Positions 16,628-25,822 of a DNA stretch of 64,000 bases are shown piece after piece (positions within the stretch are counted from its first letter, which is position 1; each line of letters starts with the position of its first letter). The stretch covers positions 1 through 64,000 of the forward strand of contig CAZVHA010000007.1 of assembly GCA_964626905.1 (NCBI GenBank), given 5' to 3'. A program made the translations under genes and the position numbers. Under the pieces are notes generated by a model, which saw only the letters and a list, made by a program, of their open reading frames with translations, was not told the DNA's origin and did no database searches. Origin of the DNA: REEB52 sp964626905. Its GTDB lineage: Bacteria; Chlamydiota; Chlamydiia; Chlamydiales; SM23-39.

Positions 16628-17612
16628 GCTTCCGATCCCCATTCCTGAAAGGCAAAAGATCCTTTATCCGGGAAGGAAGAAGAGGGTCCTCGTCATTGCC
16701 GGGCCAACGGCTGTTGGGAAAACGGCCCTCTCTCTCTCTTTGGCAGCGGCCATTGGTGGGGAGATCATTTCGGCCGACTCGATGCAGGTGTATCGGGGGA
16801 TGGATGTTGGGACAGCGAAGGCGCTTCCCGAAGAACGGGCCGCGATCACCCACCATCTCGTCGATATATGTGATCTGAGTGCGATTTTCAATGTCGCCGA
16901 ATTTTACAAACAGGTGCAAGAGGTTTTTCGGGAGATTATGGCCCGAGAAAATGTCCCCATTGTCGTAGGCGGCTCTGGATTTTACATCCACGCCCTTCTT
17001 TATGGCCCCCCTCAAGGCCCCCCTTCGAAACCAGAGGTGCGAGAGCAGCTCGAAAAGCAGATGAAGGAGCTCGGCCCTGAAGTGCTTTATGAGAGGCTGC
17101 AGATGTTTGACCCCTACTATGCAGCGAGCATTTCCGAATATGATCGACATAAGATCATTCGGGCGCTAGAGATCATGGCTCTGTCTGAAAGGAGGGTCAG
17201 CGATTTTCCAAAACAGGATAAACTCCAGGAGCAAGAGTACGATTTTCGGTGCTGGTTCCTCTATTTTTCTAGGGAAAAGCTCTATGAGAGGATCGAGAAA
17301 AGGTGTGAGGAGATGGTGCAAAAAGGGCTCATTGAAGAGGTGAAAACACTTGAAAAAATGGGCCTTAGGGACAATCCGACGGCATCCCAGGCCATAGGGT
17401 ATCGGCAAGCGCTCGAGTTTCTCATGAGCGATCAGAAGGATGAAGACCATCAAAATTTCGTTGCGGCATTCAAGAGGGCGTCAAAGCAATACTCAAAGAG
17501 GCAATTTACCTGGTTTAGAAAAGAGCCACTCTTTCGGTGGCTCAATATCGATGAACACTCTCCGGAAAGGCTCAAAGAGCTCATTCTTCAAGATTTTGAA
17601 CAGGGGAATTAA
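16626..17612 (+). CDS. miaA: tRNA dimethylallyltransferase MiaA
   Basis: MiaA transfers a dimethylallyl group to A37 of tRNAs reading U-starting codons. The 328-residue protein shows the P-loop VIAGPTAVGKTALS, ISADSMQVYRGMDVGTAK, VVGGSGFYIHALLYG and QFTWFRKEP. The frame is open back to a GTG at 16404 through the MITE, and the first possible start of normal length is ATG 16626, which lies in the last bases of the MITE terminal repeat. No other ATG, GTG or TTG occurs in frame between it and the P-loop. The 3' end overlaps the convergent C39-like gene by about 32 bp. Confidence 0.94.
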   Translation: MLPIPIPERQKILYPGRKKRVLVIAGPTAVGKTALSLSLAAAIGGEIISADSMQVYRGMDVGTAKALPEERAAITHHLVDICDLSAIFNVAEFYKQVQEVFREIMARENVPIVVGGSGFYIHALLYGPPQGPPSKPEVREQLEKQMKELGPEVLYERLQMFDPYYAASISEYDRHKIIRALEIMALSERRVSDFPKQDKLQEQEYDFRCWFLYFSREKLYERIEKRCEEMVQKGLIEEVKTLEKMGLRDNPTASQAIGYRQALEFLMSDQKDEDHQNFVAAFKRASKQYSKRQFTWFRKEPLFRWLNIDEHSPERLKELILQDFEQGN

Positions 17613-18588
17613 CGGCTAGTTTTTCCAAATACAAGAAGGAGACTTTCAGATGTTTTTCGATCTCGATGACCGATTCCAATGTCTCTTTGGAAACTTTGTA
17701 TGGATGTCCTGAAAAGGGATCCCGAAGATAGTAGAAGCCTTTATCATATTCATCGACGGTGATAAAATGGCCTTGGAGTTTTTCATGGTGAATTGCCAAG
17801 ATGACTGGTTGGCCTGATTCGGTTAATTTTTCTCGGACAGCGCCTAAAACTGCCGCTGCACTTTCGAATTCTTTTCGGACAGCCGTGGGCATGTATCCAA
17901 GAGCATTGACTGCTGAATATTTCCCCATCATGAGGGCTATATTTTCCACATTTTGGAGCGGGCTATTAAGCCACTGCCAGTAATCGCTTGTGGCATAAGT
18001 GGCAAGATCCCCTTCTTTTCCTTGAGGAATTAAGTCAAGCAATAGCATGGTTGCAGCTGTGGGTCCGCAATTCTTGTTCGCCCTCTGGCAAATCAAGTGA
18101 TGCGTTTTCCCTGAGGGAGTTTTGTATGTGGAGTAAGATTCTACATCTCGAAAAAGTTCAGAAGGAGTTTGATCCACTCGGTCAGGAAATGTGTAATAAG
18201 AGGCGCGGGCATCAAAAAAACTCGTTGGACTATTTCTTTGATTCTCATTTCTTGACAGTCTAGACCTCGCTTTTGGGCCACGGGGTGTTGGGGCCTGCGC
18301 AGGAGGCAATAAACGGCCGATCTTTCTGGCTGGAGATCCGGGTGGGGAACTGCCGAAACTCTTATAATCGGAAGGGGGTGGAACCATCGCTGCTTGGATT
18401 TGCACTTTTTTGGTCGTTATCTCAAAATTGCTTCGAGTGAGGGGGGCAAGAGGACTGGCACTAGGTGCTAATTGCTGCCTTTTGAAATCGCCTTCTGGCT
18501 CTAGTCGCACGAATGGTGCTGCTCTCTTTGGCCTTGTGGTGATACATTCATCAAATAGATTCATTTTAGGCGAATTATTTACGTTCAT
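17581..18588 (-). CDS. C39-like papain-fold cysteine protease, candidate effector
   Basis: The 335-residue protein has a disordered, Pro/Ser/Arg-rich N-terminal third. A C-terminal domain with the C39-like order of catalytic motifs follows: NKNCGPTAATM (Cys about 174), GHFITVDEY (His about 274) and YYLRDPFSGHPY (Asp about 290). C39-like peptidases include bacteriocin-leader proteases and secreted toxin or effector proteases; the substrate here is unknown. ATG 18588 is preferred over the TTG at 18597. No signal peptide is seen, which would fit export by a type III system (inference). It has its own AT-rich leader and promoter. Confidence 0.65.
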   Translation of the reverse strand: MNVNNSPKMNLFDECITTRPKRAAPFVRLEPEGDFKRQQLAPSASPLAPLTRSNFEITTKKVQIQAAMVPPPSDYKSFGSSPPGSPARKIGRLLPPAQAPTPRGPKARSRLSRNENQRNSPTSFFDARASYYTFPDRVDQTPSELFRDVESYSTYKTPSGKTHHLICQRANKNCGPTAATMLLLDLIPQGKEGDLATYATSDYWQWLNSPLQNVENIALMMGKYSAVNALGYMPTAVRKEFESAAAVLGAVREKLTESGQPVILAIHHEKLQGHFITVDEYDKGFYYLRDPFSGHPYKVSKETLESVIEIEKHLKVSFLYLEKLAVNSPVQNLEE

Positions 18589-18618
18589 AATAACCAATAT
18601 TTTAATTTATAATTCAAT

Positions 18619-18647
18619 ATTGTATCACAATTCTGTTATTTAGATAA
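18619..18647 (-). promoter_or_regulatory. Promoter of the C39-like gene
   Basis: On the minus strand, TTATCT (18642-18647) and TACAAT (18619-18624) are 17 bp apart in a strongly AT-rich leader, about 30 bp before the ATG. No clear Shine-Dalgarno follows. Confidence 0.5.
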
Positions 18648-18707
18648 AGAAATTATAAATTATTTTTTAACTAATCGTAAATAGTTGATAGTAAGTTATT
18701 TATCCTG

Positions 18708-19784
18708 TCAAAAGTCGATAAAGGCGTTGCATGTGAGCCCCTGGAAAAAAAGGCTCCCTTGGGTGGGGGCGATCATGGCTCCATTCGTTTGGTCGATGAA
18801 GCGAAAGAGCATATTTTGTTTCCAATAGAGATCCATTTCATAGGAGGCGCCGAAACCATAGAAGAGGGTGTAGGAGGGTTTGCAAGCCCAACCTTGCCAG
18901 CCGAGACCTAGCAGGGCCCCTCCTTCGGGGCGAAGGGTCCAAAGAGTTTGGCCTTCTCGGAAAGTATCGAGGAGCACTATCCCATTATCGTAAAAATCAG
19001 ACTCATTGCGACCAATGGAAAACCGGGAGGCGAGAAGGGATCCAGAGATTTTGCCGAAGAGCAGGAAATGGTCCGACAGGTTCCAATGGGTTGTGAGAGA
19101 GGAGCTGAGCCCCAAATTGAGCGAGCGGTTTTTCATAGCGATGGACGAGCGGAGGAATTGGATGGCGCCTCTTCCGACGACGACGCTTGCGCTATTCCCA
19201 CTTTGATACATCACCTGATACCGCTGCTGTAAAAGGGCGAGTTTAACTCCAAAGGTGGGCTCAAAAGAGATCGTTGCCGTTAAAAAGAGTTTGTGTTTGA
19301 GAAAGAGATCGAAAAAATTGGCGTGGAGATTCCAATTGGATTGAGCCCTTTCCCAAAGGACTTGAAAATTATTATCTTGAAAGGCGGTGGCGGCAGTCCA
19401 AACGGAGCGGATGCCTCCTCCTGAATTGCCCACAAAAGGGTGTTTAGCTGTATCTGAAGTGTGTGCGTAGTAGCGGGTGTAATCGAGCTCAAGCGCCCAA
19501 TCATCGTGGGGCAAATAGGCACCCAATCCCAGTCGAAAAGCGGGGGTGTAGCGGAAACTCGGCTTGTAAATTTGGATATTTTGATTCAAGGAGCTCCCCG
19601 CATTTTTGGAGGCGTATTCAAGCCCCTGCTCCGTCCCTTCCCAATAGAGAAAGTCCACTTTTCCATACCATTGGTCCTGTTTCACCCCTTCTTCTATTTG
19701 CGAGTGGGGCAAAAAAACGCAAGGCTCTGGCGCAGGGCACTGTGCGAAAAGGGGACAAATGAAAAGAAAAGCTAACAATCTCAT
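18708..19784 (-). CDS. MOMP-like (Lpg1974-type) outer-membrane porin 3
   Basis: The 358-residue protein has a short signal peptide (MRLLAFLFICPLFAQC) and then the family opening KVDFLYWEGTEQGLEYASKN. The rest is a series of alternating, aromatic-rich beta strands ending in a terminal Phe (FIDF), the usual recognition end for BAM insertion. Such proteins form large-pore outer-membrane barrels; expanded sets are known in several environmental chlamydiae. It is the last of three tandem paralogues, with no spacer after the previous stop. Cys16 follows FAQ, so a lipobox cannot be excluded. Confidence 0.8.
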   Translation of the reverse strand: MRLLAFLFICPLFAQCPAPEPCVFLPHSQIEEGVKQDQWYGKVDFLYWEGTEQGLEYASKNAGSSLNQNIQIYKPSFRYTPAFRLGLGAYLPHDDWALELDYTRYYAHTSDTAKHPFVGNSGGGIRSVWTAATAFQDNNFQVLWERAQSNWNLHANFFDLFLKHKLFLTATISFEPTFGVKLALLQQRYQVMYQSGNSASVVVGRGAIQFLRSSIAMKNRSLNLGLSSSLTTHWNLSDHFLLFGKISGSLLASRFSIGRNESDFYDNGIVLLDTFREGQTLWTLRPEGGALLGLGWQGWACKPSYTLFYGFGASYEMDLYWKQNMLFRFIDQTNGAMIAPTQGSLFFQGLTCNAFIDF

Positions 19785-20837
19785 TTAAAATCCGAAGTAA
19801 AAGGTGAGTGCTGCTCCGTGAAAGATGAGATCTCCACGGGGGAAAAATGTTTGGCTCAAAAGGCCTGGGTTGACGAGCATCGACATCATATTTTGTTCGG
19901 CAAAATATTGGAGCTCGTACTTCACATCTAGCCCAAAGGGAAACTTCCTCTCGCAGCCAAAGCAAGTTTGCCATCCAAATCCGAGCGCAGTTTCCAAAAC
20001 GGGGCGAAAAATCCAAAAGCGCATGCGGGAGGAAACATCGATGCCAGAGGCGATGCTGCTTTGCGTATTTCGATCGGTATCGGTCCGATTCACTCTAAAA
20101 TGCCAAAGGGGGAGAGCGCCTGCAAAAGTGCCGAGGAGAGAAAATCCCTTTCCCAATTCCCACTTCGACTCAAAGCCAATTCTCGGCCCCGTGCCGATGG
20201 AGCTATTGGTCAGATCTGCATTCGCACTGACGAGCGCATTCAATCCGACGACGGTCCCTCCGCTATAATGGGCGCTGAACTTTTGGTCGATACTTCCCAC
20301 TTTCAAGCCGGCATGAAATCGGAGAGAAAGAGCAGGAGAGAGGAAGGGGTGATAGCCCATTTCAACATCAAAGCCGTTGAAATTGAGATTCCAGGTCCCT
20401 TTTGCGCTTCCATAGCGAAATTGTCCGGTGATATCGGCGCTTGGAAAAGCCCATAAGGGGATGATTTGAGCCCCGTTGGACGTTATCGTTGTTGAGGTAT
20501 CTGTTTGAAAACGGGTCCACCGAAATTCGGTATCCCAACCCCTTTTCGAAAAGATCATGCCGACATCGATTTTGAAAGCTGGCTCAAAGTGGAATTTCAC
20601 CGTCGAGAGTTTCCCATTGACGTTACCGATAGCGCCATTGGGAAGGGGATCGTTTTTTAATCCAAATGCGAGCCCCTCTACCCTTGCCTGCCAACAGAGG
20701 GCGCTGATTTCAGACATCCAAAACATCCCTTCCAGATCGCAACCCTTTTTCGAGCAAGGAATATCTTGAAAAAGTCGGTGCTGCCCCTCCGAAGCGAGCA
20801 GTGCGCCGCATAAAAAAATCATCCAAAACTGCATCAT
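19785..20837 (-). CDS. MOMP-like (Lpg1974-type) outer-membrane porin 2
   Basis: The 350-residue protein has a signal peptide (MMQFWMIFLCGALLASEG), the family opening EISALCWQARVEGLAFGLKND, the internal DTEFRWTRF and WNLNFNGFDVEMGY strands that match the neighbours, and a C-terminal TFYFGF. Four Cys pairs or singles (for example CSKKGC near 29-34 and CFGCE) could form disulfides in the outer-membrane complex, as in Chlamydia. It is the middle gene of the operon. Confidence 0.8.
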   Translation of the reverse strand: MMQFWMIFLCGALLASEGQHRLFQDIPCSKKGCDLEGMFWMSEISALCWQARVEGLAFGLKNDPLPNGAIGNVNGKLSTVKFHFEPAFKIDVGMIFSKRGWDTEFRWTRFQTDTSTTITSNGAQIIPLWAFPSADITGQFRYGSAKGTWNLNFNGFDVEMGYHPFLSPALSLRFHAGLKVGSIDQKFSAHYSGGTVVGLNALVSANADLTNSSIGTGPRIGFESKWELGKGFSLLGTFAGALPLWHFRVNRTDTDRNTQSSIASGIDVSSRMRFWIFRPVLETALGFGWQTCFGCERKFPFGLDVKYELQYFAEQNMMSMLVNPGLLSQTFFPRGDLIFHGAALTFYFGF

Positions 20838-20843
20838 TTTGCC

Positions 20844-21935
20844 TTAAAAATCGAATTTGATCGCCGCGCTTAACCCCTGCATTTGCAGCTCTCCTCTCAT
20901 GTCAAACGTCTCTCCTGGGAGCGTCTGAACGTATTGCCTTCTTAAGTGGTTCATCGCCCACCAAAATTGCCATTCATAGCCAAGTCTCACCGAAAGAACA
21001 TAGGCATCTCGAAGAGTTGTCTCCCAATGAAGCCCGAGCATCGCCTCCAAAATGGGGGTCAGTTCTCGAATGTGCTCGCGCATTTTCATTGTGTTCTCCC
21101 CACTATTCGGTTGGACGATATCGCGAAAGGAGGAATGGACATCAAAAAATGAATAGAGCATCGAAAAGGCCCCATTGCCGATCAAACTAACCCCGTAAAA
21201 CATATGCCACAAAGACTCTAAGCCGATGCGCGGCCCCAACCCCCATTGGTCTATTTTTGCATGAAAGTCGCTCGAGAGAAACTGTGTGAGTTGCTGCGCA
21301 GCTCCTTGCGAGGGGAAGGCCAATTGGGTAGTCCCTCCCGCATATTTCGCATAGTAGTGCTGCGTCACTTTAGAAAATTTGGCCCCCATTTTAAGCCTCA
21401 TGGGGATGGATTCTTCAGGAGAAAATTGCCTCGCGAGTTCTAGATCCCAAGCGTTGAAAGTCATCTTCCAATTGCCAGCAGCCTCGCTGTAGCGCAAAGG
21501 GTTCCCCGAATTGCCCCCGATAATTTGAAAGAAAGGGGATGGCCAAAGGGGGATGATTCCAATATCTGCAGGGGCAATCTGCGAGTCGAAATTCTTTTTC
21601 AAATCGGTGCACTCTTCTCGGTAAAAGGTCCAACTTCCCTGCAAATCCCACCTGTCATGGGGGAGTGGCCCTCCGATCAGAAATTTGCCCCCCGGCCTCC
21701 AGGCAAAATCGGGGACAAAAAGCTTCTCTTGAAAGGTTTGAGAAACGGCGCCAGCAGTATTCGGGACAAACGATTTGGAGGCAAACTCAAGCCCCCATAA
21801 TTTCGCTTGCCACATCAAAAAAGAGGCCTCCATATAGACCCCATTGGAATCGGGGTGAGGAGGAGGAGCGAGATAGCCCCTTACCTCAGCCTGTAGAGAA
21901 AAAAAAGAGATGAGGCCAATCAAAATCGGTTTCAA
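20844..21935 (-). CDS. MOMP-like (Lpg1974-type) outer-membrane porin 1
   Basis: The frame is open back to 22043, but the signal peptide (KPILIGLISFFSLQAEV) begins at a TTG (21933-21935), and a promoter at 21964-21992 lies between the two positions, so I chose the TTG. The protein is about 363 residues. It has the family opening VYMEASFLMWQAKLWGLEFASKS, conserved strands WKMTFNAWDLELAR and LGPRIGLESLWH, and a terminal AIKFDF. It is the first gene of a three-porin operon (6-bp and 0-bp spacers). TTG starts are unusual for abundant porins, so the true start should be treated with care. Confidence 0.78.
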   Translation of the reverse strand: MKPILIGLISFFSLQAEVRGYLAPPPHPDSNGVYMEASFLMWQAKLWGLEFASKSFVPNTAGAVSQTFQEKLFVPDFAWRPGGKFLIGGPLPHDRWDLQGSWTFYREECTDLKKNFDSQIAPADIGIIPLWPSPFFQIIGGNSGNPLRYSEAAGNWKMTFNAWDLELARQFSPEESIPMRLKMGAKFSKVTQHYYAKYAGGTTQLAFPSQGAAQQLTQFLSSDFHAKIDQWGLGPRIGLESLWHMFYGVSLIGNGAFSMLYSFFDVHSSFRDIVQPNSGENTMKMREHIRELTPILEAMLGLHWETTLRDAYVLSVRLGYEWQFWWAMNHLRRQYVQTLPGETFDMRGELQMQGLSAAIKFDF

Positions 21936-21963
21936 ATCGGTTTGACTCAAAATATTTGATTGC

Positions 21964-21992
21964 AACTTATCACTGCGCCCATCCGTTGTAAA
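21964..21992 (-). promoter_or_regulatory. Promoter of the porin operon
   Basis: On the minus strand, TTTACA (21987-21992) and TAAGTT (21964-21969) are 17 bp apart, with the proposed TTG start about 30 bp downstream. Confidence 0.45.
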
Positions 21993-22104
21993 GAAAAAAA
22001 TTGCTGCAAAAAAATTGGCTCGGTGCGAACAAAAAACTTTCAATAAATCGACACATAGATTAAATTGCTTCTTGCACTCTTATTTTTTTTCAAGGTTTAA
22101 GACT

Positions 22105-23706
22105 ATGATTGTTCCTTCAGATTCTCCTCCTCCACCAGAAACAGACACCCGGGAAATAGAGATGGAGATGAGTCCCCTCTTCAGAGAATTTTCTGAAAAG
22201 ATGGCGGCGATTGCCACTCCAGATGAAAAGATCGTCTTTGGGCTGCAGTTTATGCGCAGCACCATCTCACAAGAGGGGAGTCCCCGTTTTCGAGAATTTT
22301 GGGAGGGGCGCAAGCTGATTTTGCCCTTTTTCAAGGAGAATTTGAATCCGGCAATCCGCTCGAATTTGTGGACTGAATATGTAGAGCTGACCGTCGAAGC
22401 GCGCAAGTTGAAAGAGATTCTCGAAGAGCAGAGCGCCTTTGCGATGGAGCAGATCGATTTGGCTATTCGGGCGATGGAACTGGATATAGAGAAGTTCGAA
22501 GAGCTTTTAAACACGACTCCTGAAACTGTTTTCCCCGATACATCCGAGACCATTTCGCAAAGAAGAGAAACCTATTGCAAGATCCAAAGAGAGCTCAATT
22601 TGCTCAACACCCTTGCGAGCCGCCTGAATTCTCTTCGCAAAGAGATCATCAAGACCGACATGCGGATCCGCTTCAAGACAAAATTCTTTAAGCGCCTATC
22701 CCAGTTGGGCGATCACATTTTCCCCAAGAGAAAAGAGCTGATCGAGACGGTCAGTTCCGAGTTTGAAAAGGACGTTTCATCCTTTGTCGAAAGGTATTTT
22801 CAGGGAAGTGAAGTGAAAGGGGCCCCCTATTTTGCCATTCGAGAGGAGATCAAAGCCTTGCAGAGCATGGCTAAAATCTTCACTTTGAACAGCAGCGCCT
22901 TCACCAGGACCCGTTTGAGCTTAAGCGAGTGTTGGGACAAGGTCAAAGTGCTTGAAAAAGAGCACAAGAAAGAGGTGTTTGAGAAAAAACAGGCCTCTTC
23001 TGAACAAAGGCAAATGGTCCAAGGAAAAATCGATGCTCTTAAGGCGAAAGCGGCAGAGTTATCAACGCCTGATCTCAACCGGGAAATCGATGCAATTTTT
23101 CAGGAGATGCGCGCCATTTCTTTGCAAAGGGAAGATGTCAGGATCTTGCGCGAAGAGCTTTTCCGATTGCGCGAGCCCCATTTAGCAGCGCAGGAGCAAA
23201 AAGCAAAAGAACTGATCGAAATTGAGAAAGAAAAACTGCGCGCCAAGAGAGAGCAGCTGACTCTTTTGAAAGAAAAAATTGCGCAGCTGTCCAAAGAGGC
23301 GGATGCGATGGAACTGGAGCCGCTTGCGGAAGATTTTGCGAGCATTGTGCGGCAAATCGAGCAGCTCGACGCTTCAAAAATGGAAAAGCAGCAGTTGGAG
23401 CGATCGATCCGGCCACTCAAAGACCTCGTTGCCGATAAGAAGGAACATTCGATCCTCAATTTGAGCGAAGACGACAAAAAAGCGCTCGAAAACTACAAGC
23501 TCGTTCTACAGCAAAGAAAGGAGCGTCGCCAGGAGATCAAAGATCAACTGGAAATCTATCGAAAGGCGCTTGGCAGCTCCAATCTCGATTTCGAAAAGGC
23601 GATGCACTATCAAGAGCTCATCGAGCAGGAAAAAGAGCGGCTCGAAAAAGCAAATGCGATGATCCAAGAAATTGAGGAAAAGATCGCCAGATTCGAAGGG
23701 AACTGA
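22105..23706 (+). CDS. Large coiled-coil protein, unknown function
   Basis: The 533-residue protein is almost entirely helical and charged, with long Glu/Lys/Gln heptad-like runs from about residue 130 to the end. No signal peptide, membrane helix or enzyme motif is visible. ATG 22105 is preferred; the frame is open 30 codons further up, inside the porin leader. AAGG lies 10 bp upstream of the start. glnN begins 17 bp after its stop, so the two are probably co-transcribed. I do not recognise the family; a structural or scaffolding role is the most that can be suggested. Confidence 0.7.
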   Translation: MIVPSDSPPPPETDTREIEMEMSPLFREFSEKMAAIATPDEKIVFGLQFMRSTISQEGSPRFREFWEGRKLILPFFKENLNPAIRSNLWTEYVELTVEARKLKEILEEQSAFAMEQIDLAIRAMELDIEKFEELLNTTPETVFPDTSETISQRRETYCKIQRELNLLNTLASRLNSLRKEIIKTDMRIRFKTKFFKRLSQLGDHIFPKRKELIETVSSEFEKDVSSFVERYFQGSEVKGAPYFAIREEIKALQSMAKIFTLNSSAFTRTRLSLSECWDKVKVLEKEHKKEVFEKKQASSEQRQMVQGKIDALKAKAAELSTPDLNREIDAIFQEMRAISLQREDVRILREELFRLREPHLAAQEQKAKELIEIEKEKLRAKREQLTLLKEKIAQLSKEADAMELEPLAEDFASIVRQIEQLDASKMEKQQLERSIRPLKDLVADKKEHSILNLSEDDKKALENYKLVLQQRKERRQEIKDQLEIYRKALGSSNLDFEKAMHYQELIEQEKERLEKANAMIQEIEEKIARFEGN

Positions 23707-23722
23707 AATTTTTGAGGACTTT

Positions 23723-25822
23723 ATGAGCGCACGCGCGGAGATGGTTCGAAAAATTGGAAAGAGGACTCGAAATTTGGCTGGAGGAGAGGGGCAGATCAAA
23801 CACTCAGCCCAATTCGCCTCGCGCGTATTTCATCGAGGGCTCATCGAAAAGCTCCCCGAAAAGGCAGCGCAAAACTGGCTGGGTGTCATCGATGGAAAGG
23901 AAAAGTTCGACCCTTCTCACGCAGATACAATTGCAGAACAGATCAAGTCGTGGGCGATGCAAAGGGGTGCGACCCACTTTACCCACTGGTTTCAGCCTTT
24001 AACCAATGCGAGCGCTGAAAAACACGATTCATTTTTGAGTTGGGGCCCGAATGGAACCGTTTTGGAAAAGTTTCGGGGAAAAGATCTTTTGCGCGGCGAG
24101 CCCGATGCCTCCTCGTTTCCTTCCGGCGGATTAAGGACGACACACGAAGCGAGGGGCTACACCGTTTGGGACCCGACCACATTTCCCTTTTTATGGGAAA
24201 GTGGCGACGGAGTCACTCTCTGTATTCCCACCCTCTTTTTTTCTTGGAAAGGGGAGGCGCTCGACCACAAAATTCCGCTCATGCGCTCAGAGGAAAAACT
24301 CAATCGGGCCATTTTGAGGCTTTTAAAGATCACCAAAGTCGATGCCGTGAGAGCTTTTTCCACTTTGGGGGCAGAGCAAGAGTATTTTGCAATCGATCGA
24401 TCGCTTTATCTTTTAAGACCTGATTTGCTCTTAGCGGGGCGCACTGTTTTTGGGGCAAAACCGCCGAAAGGCCAAGAGCTCGAAGATCACTATTTTGGCC
24501 CCGTGAAAGATCGGGTTCTCGCATTCATGCGTGAATTTGAGGCGGCGGCCCTGCAGCTCGGCATTCCAGTGAAGACAAGACACAATGAAGTGGCCCCTGC
24601 GCAGCACGAAGTGGCCCCCCTTTTCGAAAGGGCCTCCATTGCGATCGATCACAACCTCCTCTTAATGGAGCTCATGAGGGGATACGCCCTGAAACACGAT
24701 CTCGCCTGTCTTTTCCATGAAAAACCGTTCATGGGAATCAACGGGTCGGGAAAACACAACAACTGGTCGATTGCGACAGATACGGGGCTGAATCTACTCG
24801 ATCCGCAAGAAAATTCGCTCCTCTTTTTGACGCTCCTCACCGCCATCTTAAGAGCGGTCCACCAACATGCAGCGCTTTTGAGAGCGAGCATCGCCTCTAT
24901 CGGAAATGACCATCGCTTGGGCGGTTCTGAAGCTCCTCCGACGATTCTCTCCGTCTATTTAGGGGAGGCGCTCGAAAAAATGATCGGGGAGATTTTGCAC
25001 GGCAAGAAAGAGACCTTCAGCCTCCGTTCAATCGAGCTCGAATTGTTTGCCCTTCCCCGCTTAGAGGCCGACCCTTCCGATCGGAATCGCACCTCGTTTT
25101 TCGCATTTACCGGGAATAAATTTGAGTTTCGGGCAGTGGGAGCCTCGGCCCATTGTGCTGTTCCCATTACGGTGATCAACGCCATTGTGGCAGATAGTTT
25201 GGAGCTCATTTTAGATGAGATCGATCCGCTCATTACGGGTCCAAAAATGGGCCAAGAGGAGATTTTTAGAGCGGCGCTCCCCTCCTTAAAAAAACATCTC
25301 AAAGAAGCGCAAAAAGTGGTCTTTAGCGGCAATAATTACTCTTCTGAATGGGAACAAGAGGCCCAAGAGAGGGGACTGCCCAACATTTCCAAAAGCTACT
25401 ACGCCTTTGCAAGCTGGATCGATAAAAAAACGATCTCGGTTTTTCGGGGGATTTTAAGCGAGAAAGAGCTCCATAGCCGCTATGAAATTTTCCTCGAACA
25501 GTATGGCAAAGTGATGCAGATCGAATCGGCCCTCATGATCGAGATGTTTCAGACGCAAATTTTGCCTACTGCGCAAAAAGATTTCCGGCAAAGGGGCGTG
25601 CAAGAGCCGCTGATCGAGAAGGCCGAAGAGGCTTTGCGCGAATTGAAAGGGGCCCTTGCGGGGCTTTCCGATATGGGGTGGGAGGCTAAGGGGAAGATCT
25701 TTTGCGAATTGATCGGCCCCAAAATGGCTCGTTTGCGCTTTTTTGTCGATGAACTCGAAAAAAGCGTCGATGATGCCCTTTGGCCTTTGCCAAAATACAG
25801 AGAACTGTTGTTTTTGATATGA
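23723..25822 (+). CDS. glnN: Glutamine synthetase type III (GlnN)
   Basis: The protein makes glutamine from glutamate, ammonia and ATP. The 699-residue length and motifs are those of GSIII: FTHWFQPLTNASAEKHDSF, SFPSGGLRTTHEARGYTVWD, LGAEQEYFAID, KTRHNEVAPAQHEVAPLFE, GINGSGKHNNWSIAT and RNRTSFFAFTGNKFEFRAVG. The type is common in Bacteroidetes and cyanobacteria and absent from Chlamydia trachomatis, so it widens nitrogen metabolism in this organism. ATG 23723 follows GAGG; an upstream in-frame ATG at 23672 overlaps the coiled-coil gene. The stop overlaps the nadD start. Confidence 0.95.
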   Translation: MSARAEMVRKIGKRTRNLAGGEGQIKHSAQFASRVFHRGLIEKLPEKAAQNWLGVIDGKEKFDPSHADTIAEQIKSWAMQRGATHFTHWFQPLTNASAEKHDSFLSWGPNGTVLEKFRGKDLLRGEPDASSFPSGGLRTTHEARGYTVWDPTTFPFLWESGDGVTLCIPTLFFSWKGEALDHKIPLMRSEEKLNRAILRLLKITKVDAVRAFSTLGAEQEYFAIDRSLYLLRPDLLLAGRTVFGAKPPKGQELEDHYFGPVKDRVLAFMREFEAAALQLGIPVKTRHNEVAPAQHEVAPLFERASIAIDHNLLLMELMRGYALKHDLACLFHEKPFMGINGSGKHNNWSIATDTGLNLLDPQENSLLFLTLLTAILRAVHQHAALLRASIASIGNDHRLGGSEAPPTILSVYLGEALEKMIGEILHGKKETFSLRSIELELFALPRLEADPSDRNRTSFFAFTGNKFEFRAVGASAHCAVPITVINAIVADSLELILDEIDPLITGPKMGQEEIFRAALPSLKKHLKEAQKVVFSGNNYSSEWEQEAQERGLPNISKSYYAFASWIDKKTISVFRGILSEKELHSRYEIFLEQYGKVMQIESALMIEMFQTQILPTAQKDFRQRGVQEPLIEKAEEALRELKGALAGLSDMGWEAKGKIFCELIGPKMARLRFFVDELEKSVDDALWPLPKYRELLFLI

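Noticed and set aside
19825..20456. Plus-strand frames opposite the porin genes
   Set aside because: They are antisense to clearly recognisable porins and lack starts with ribosome sites.
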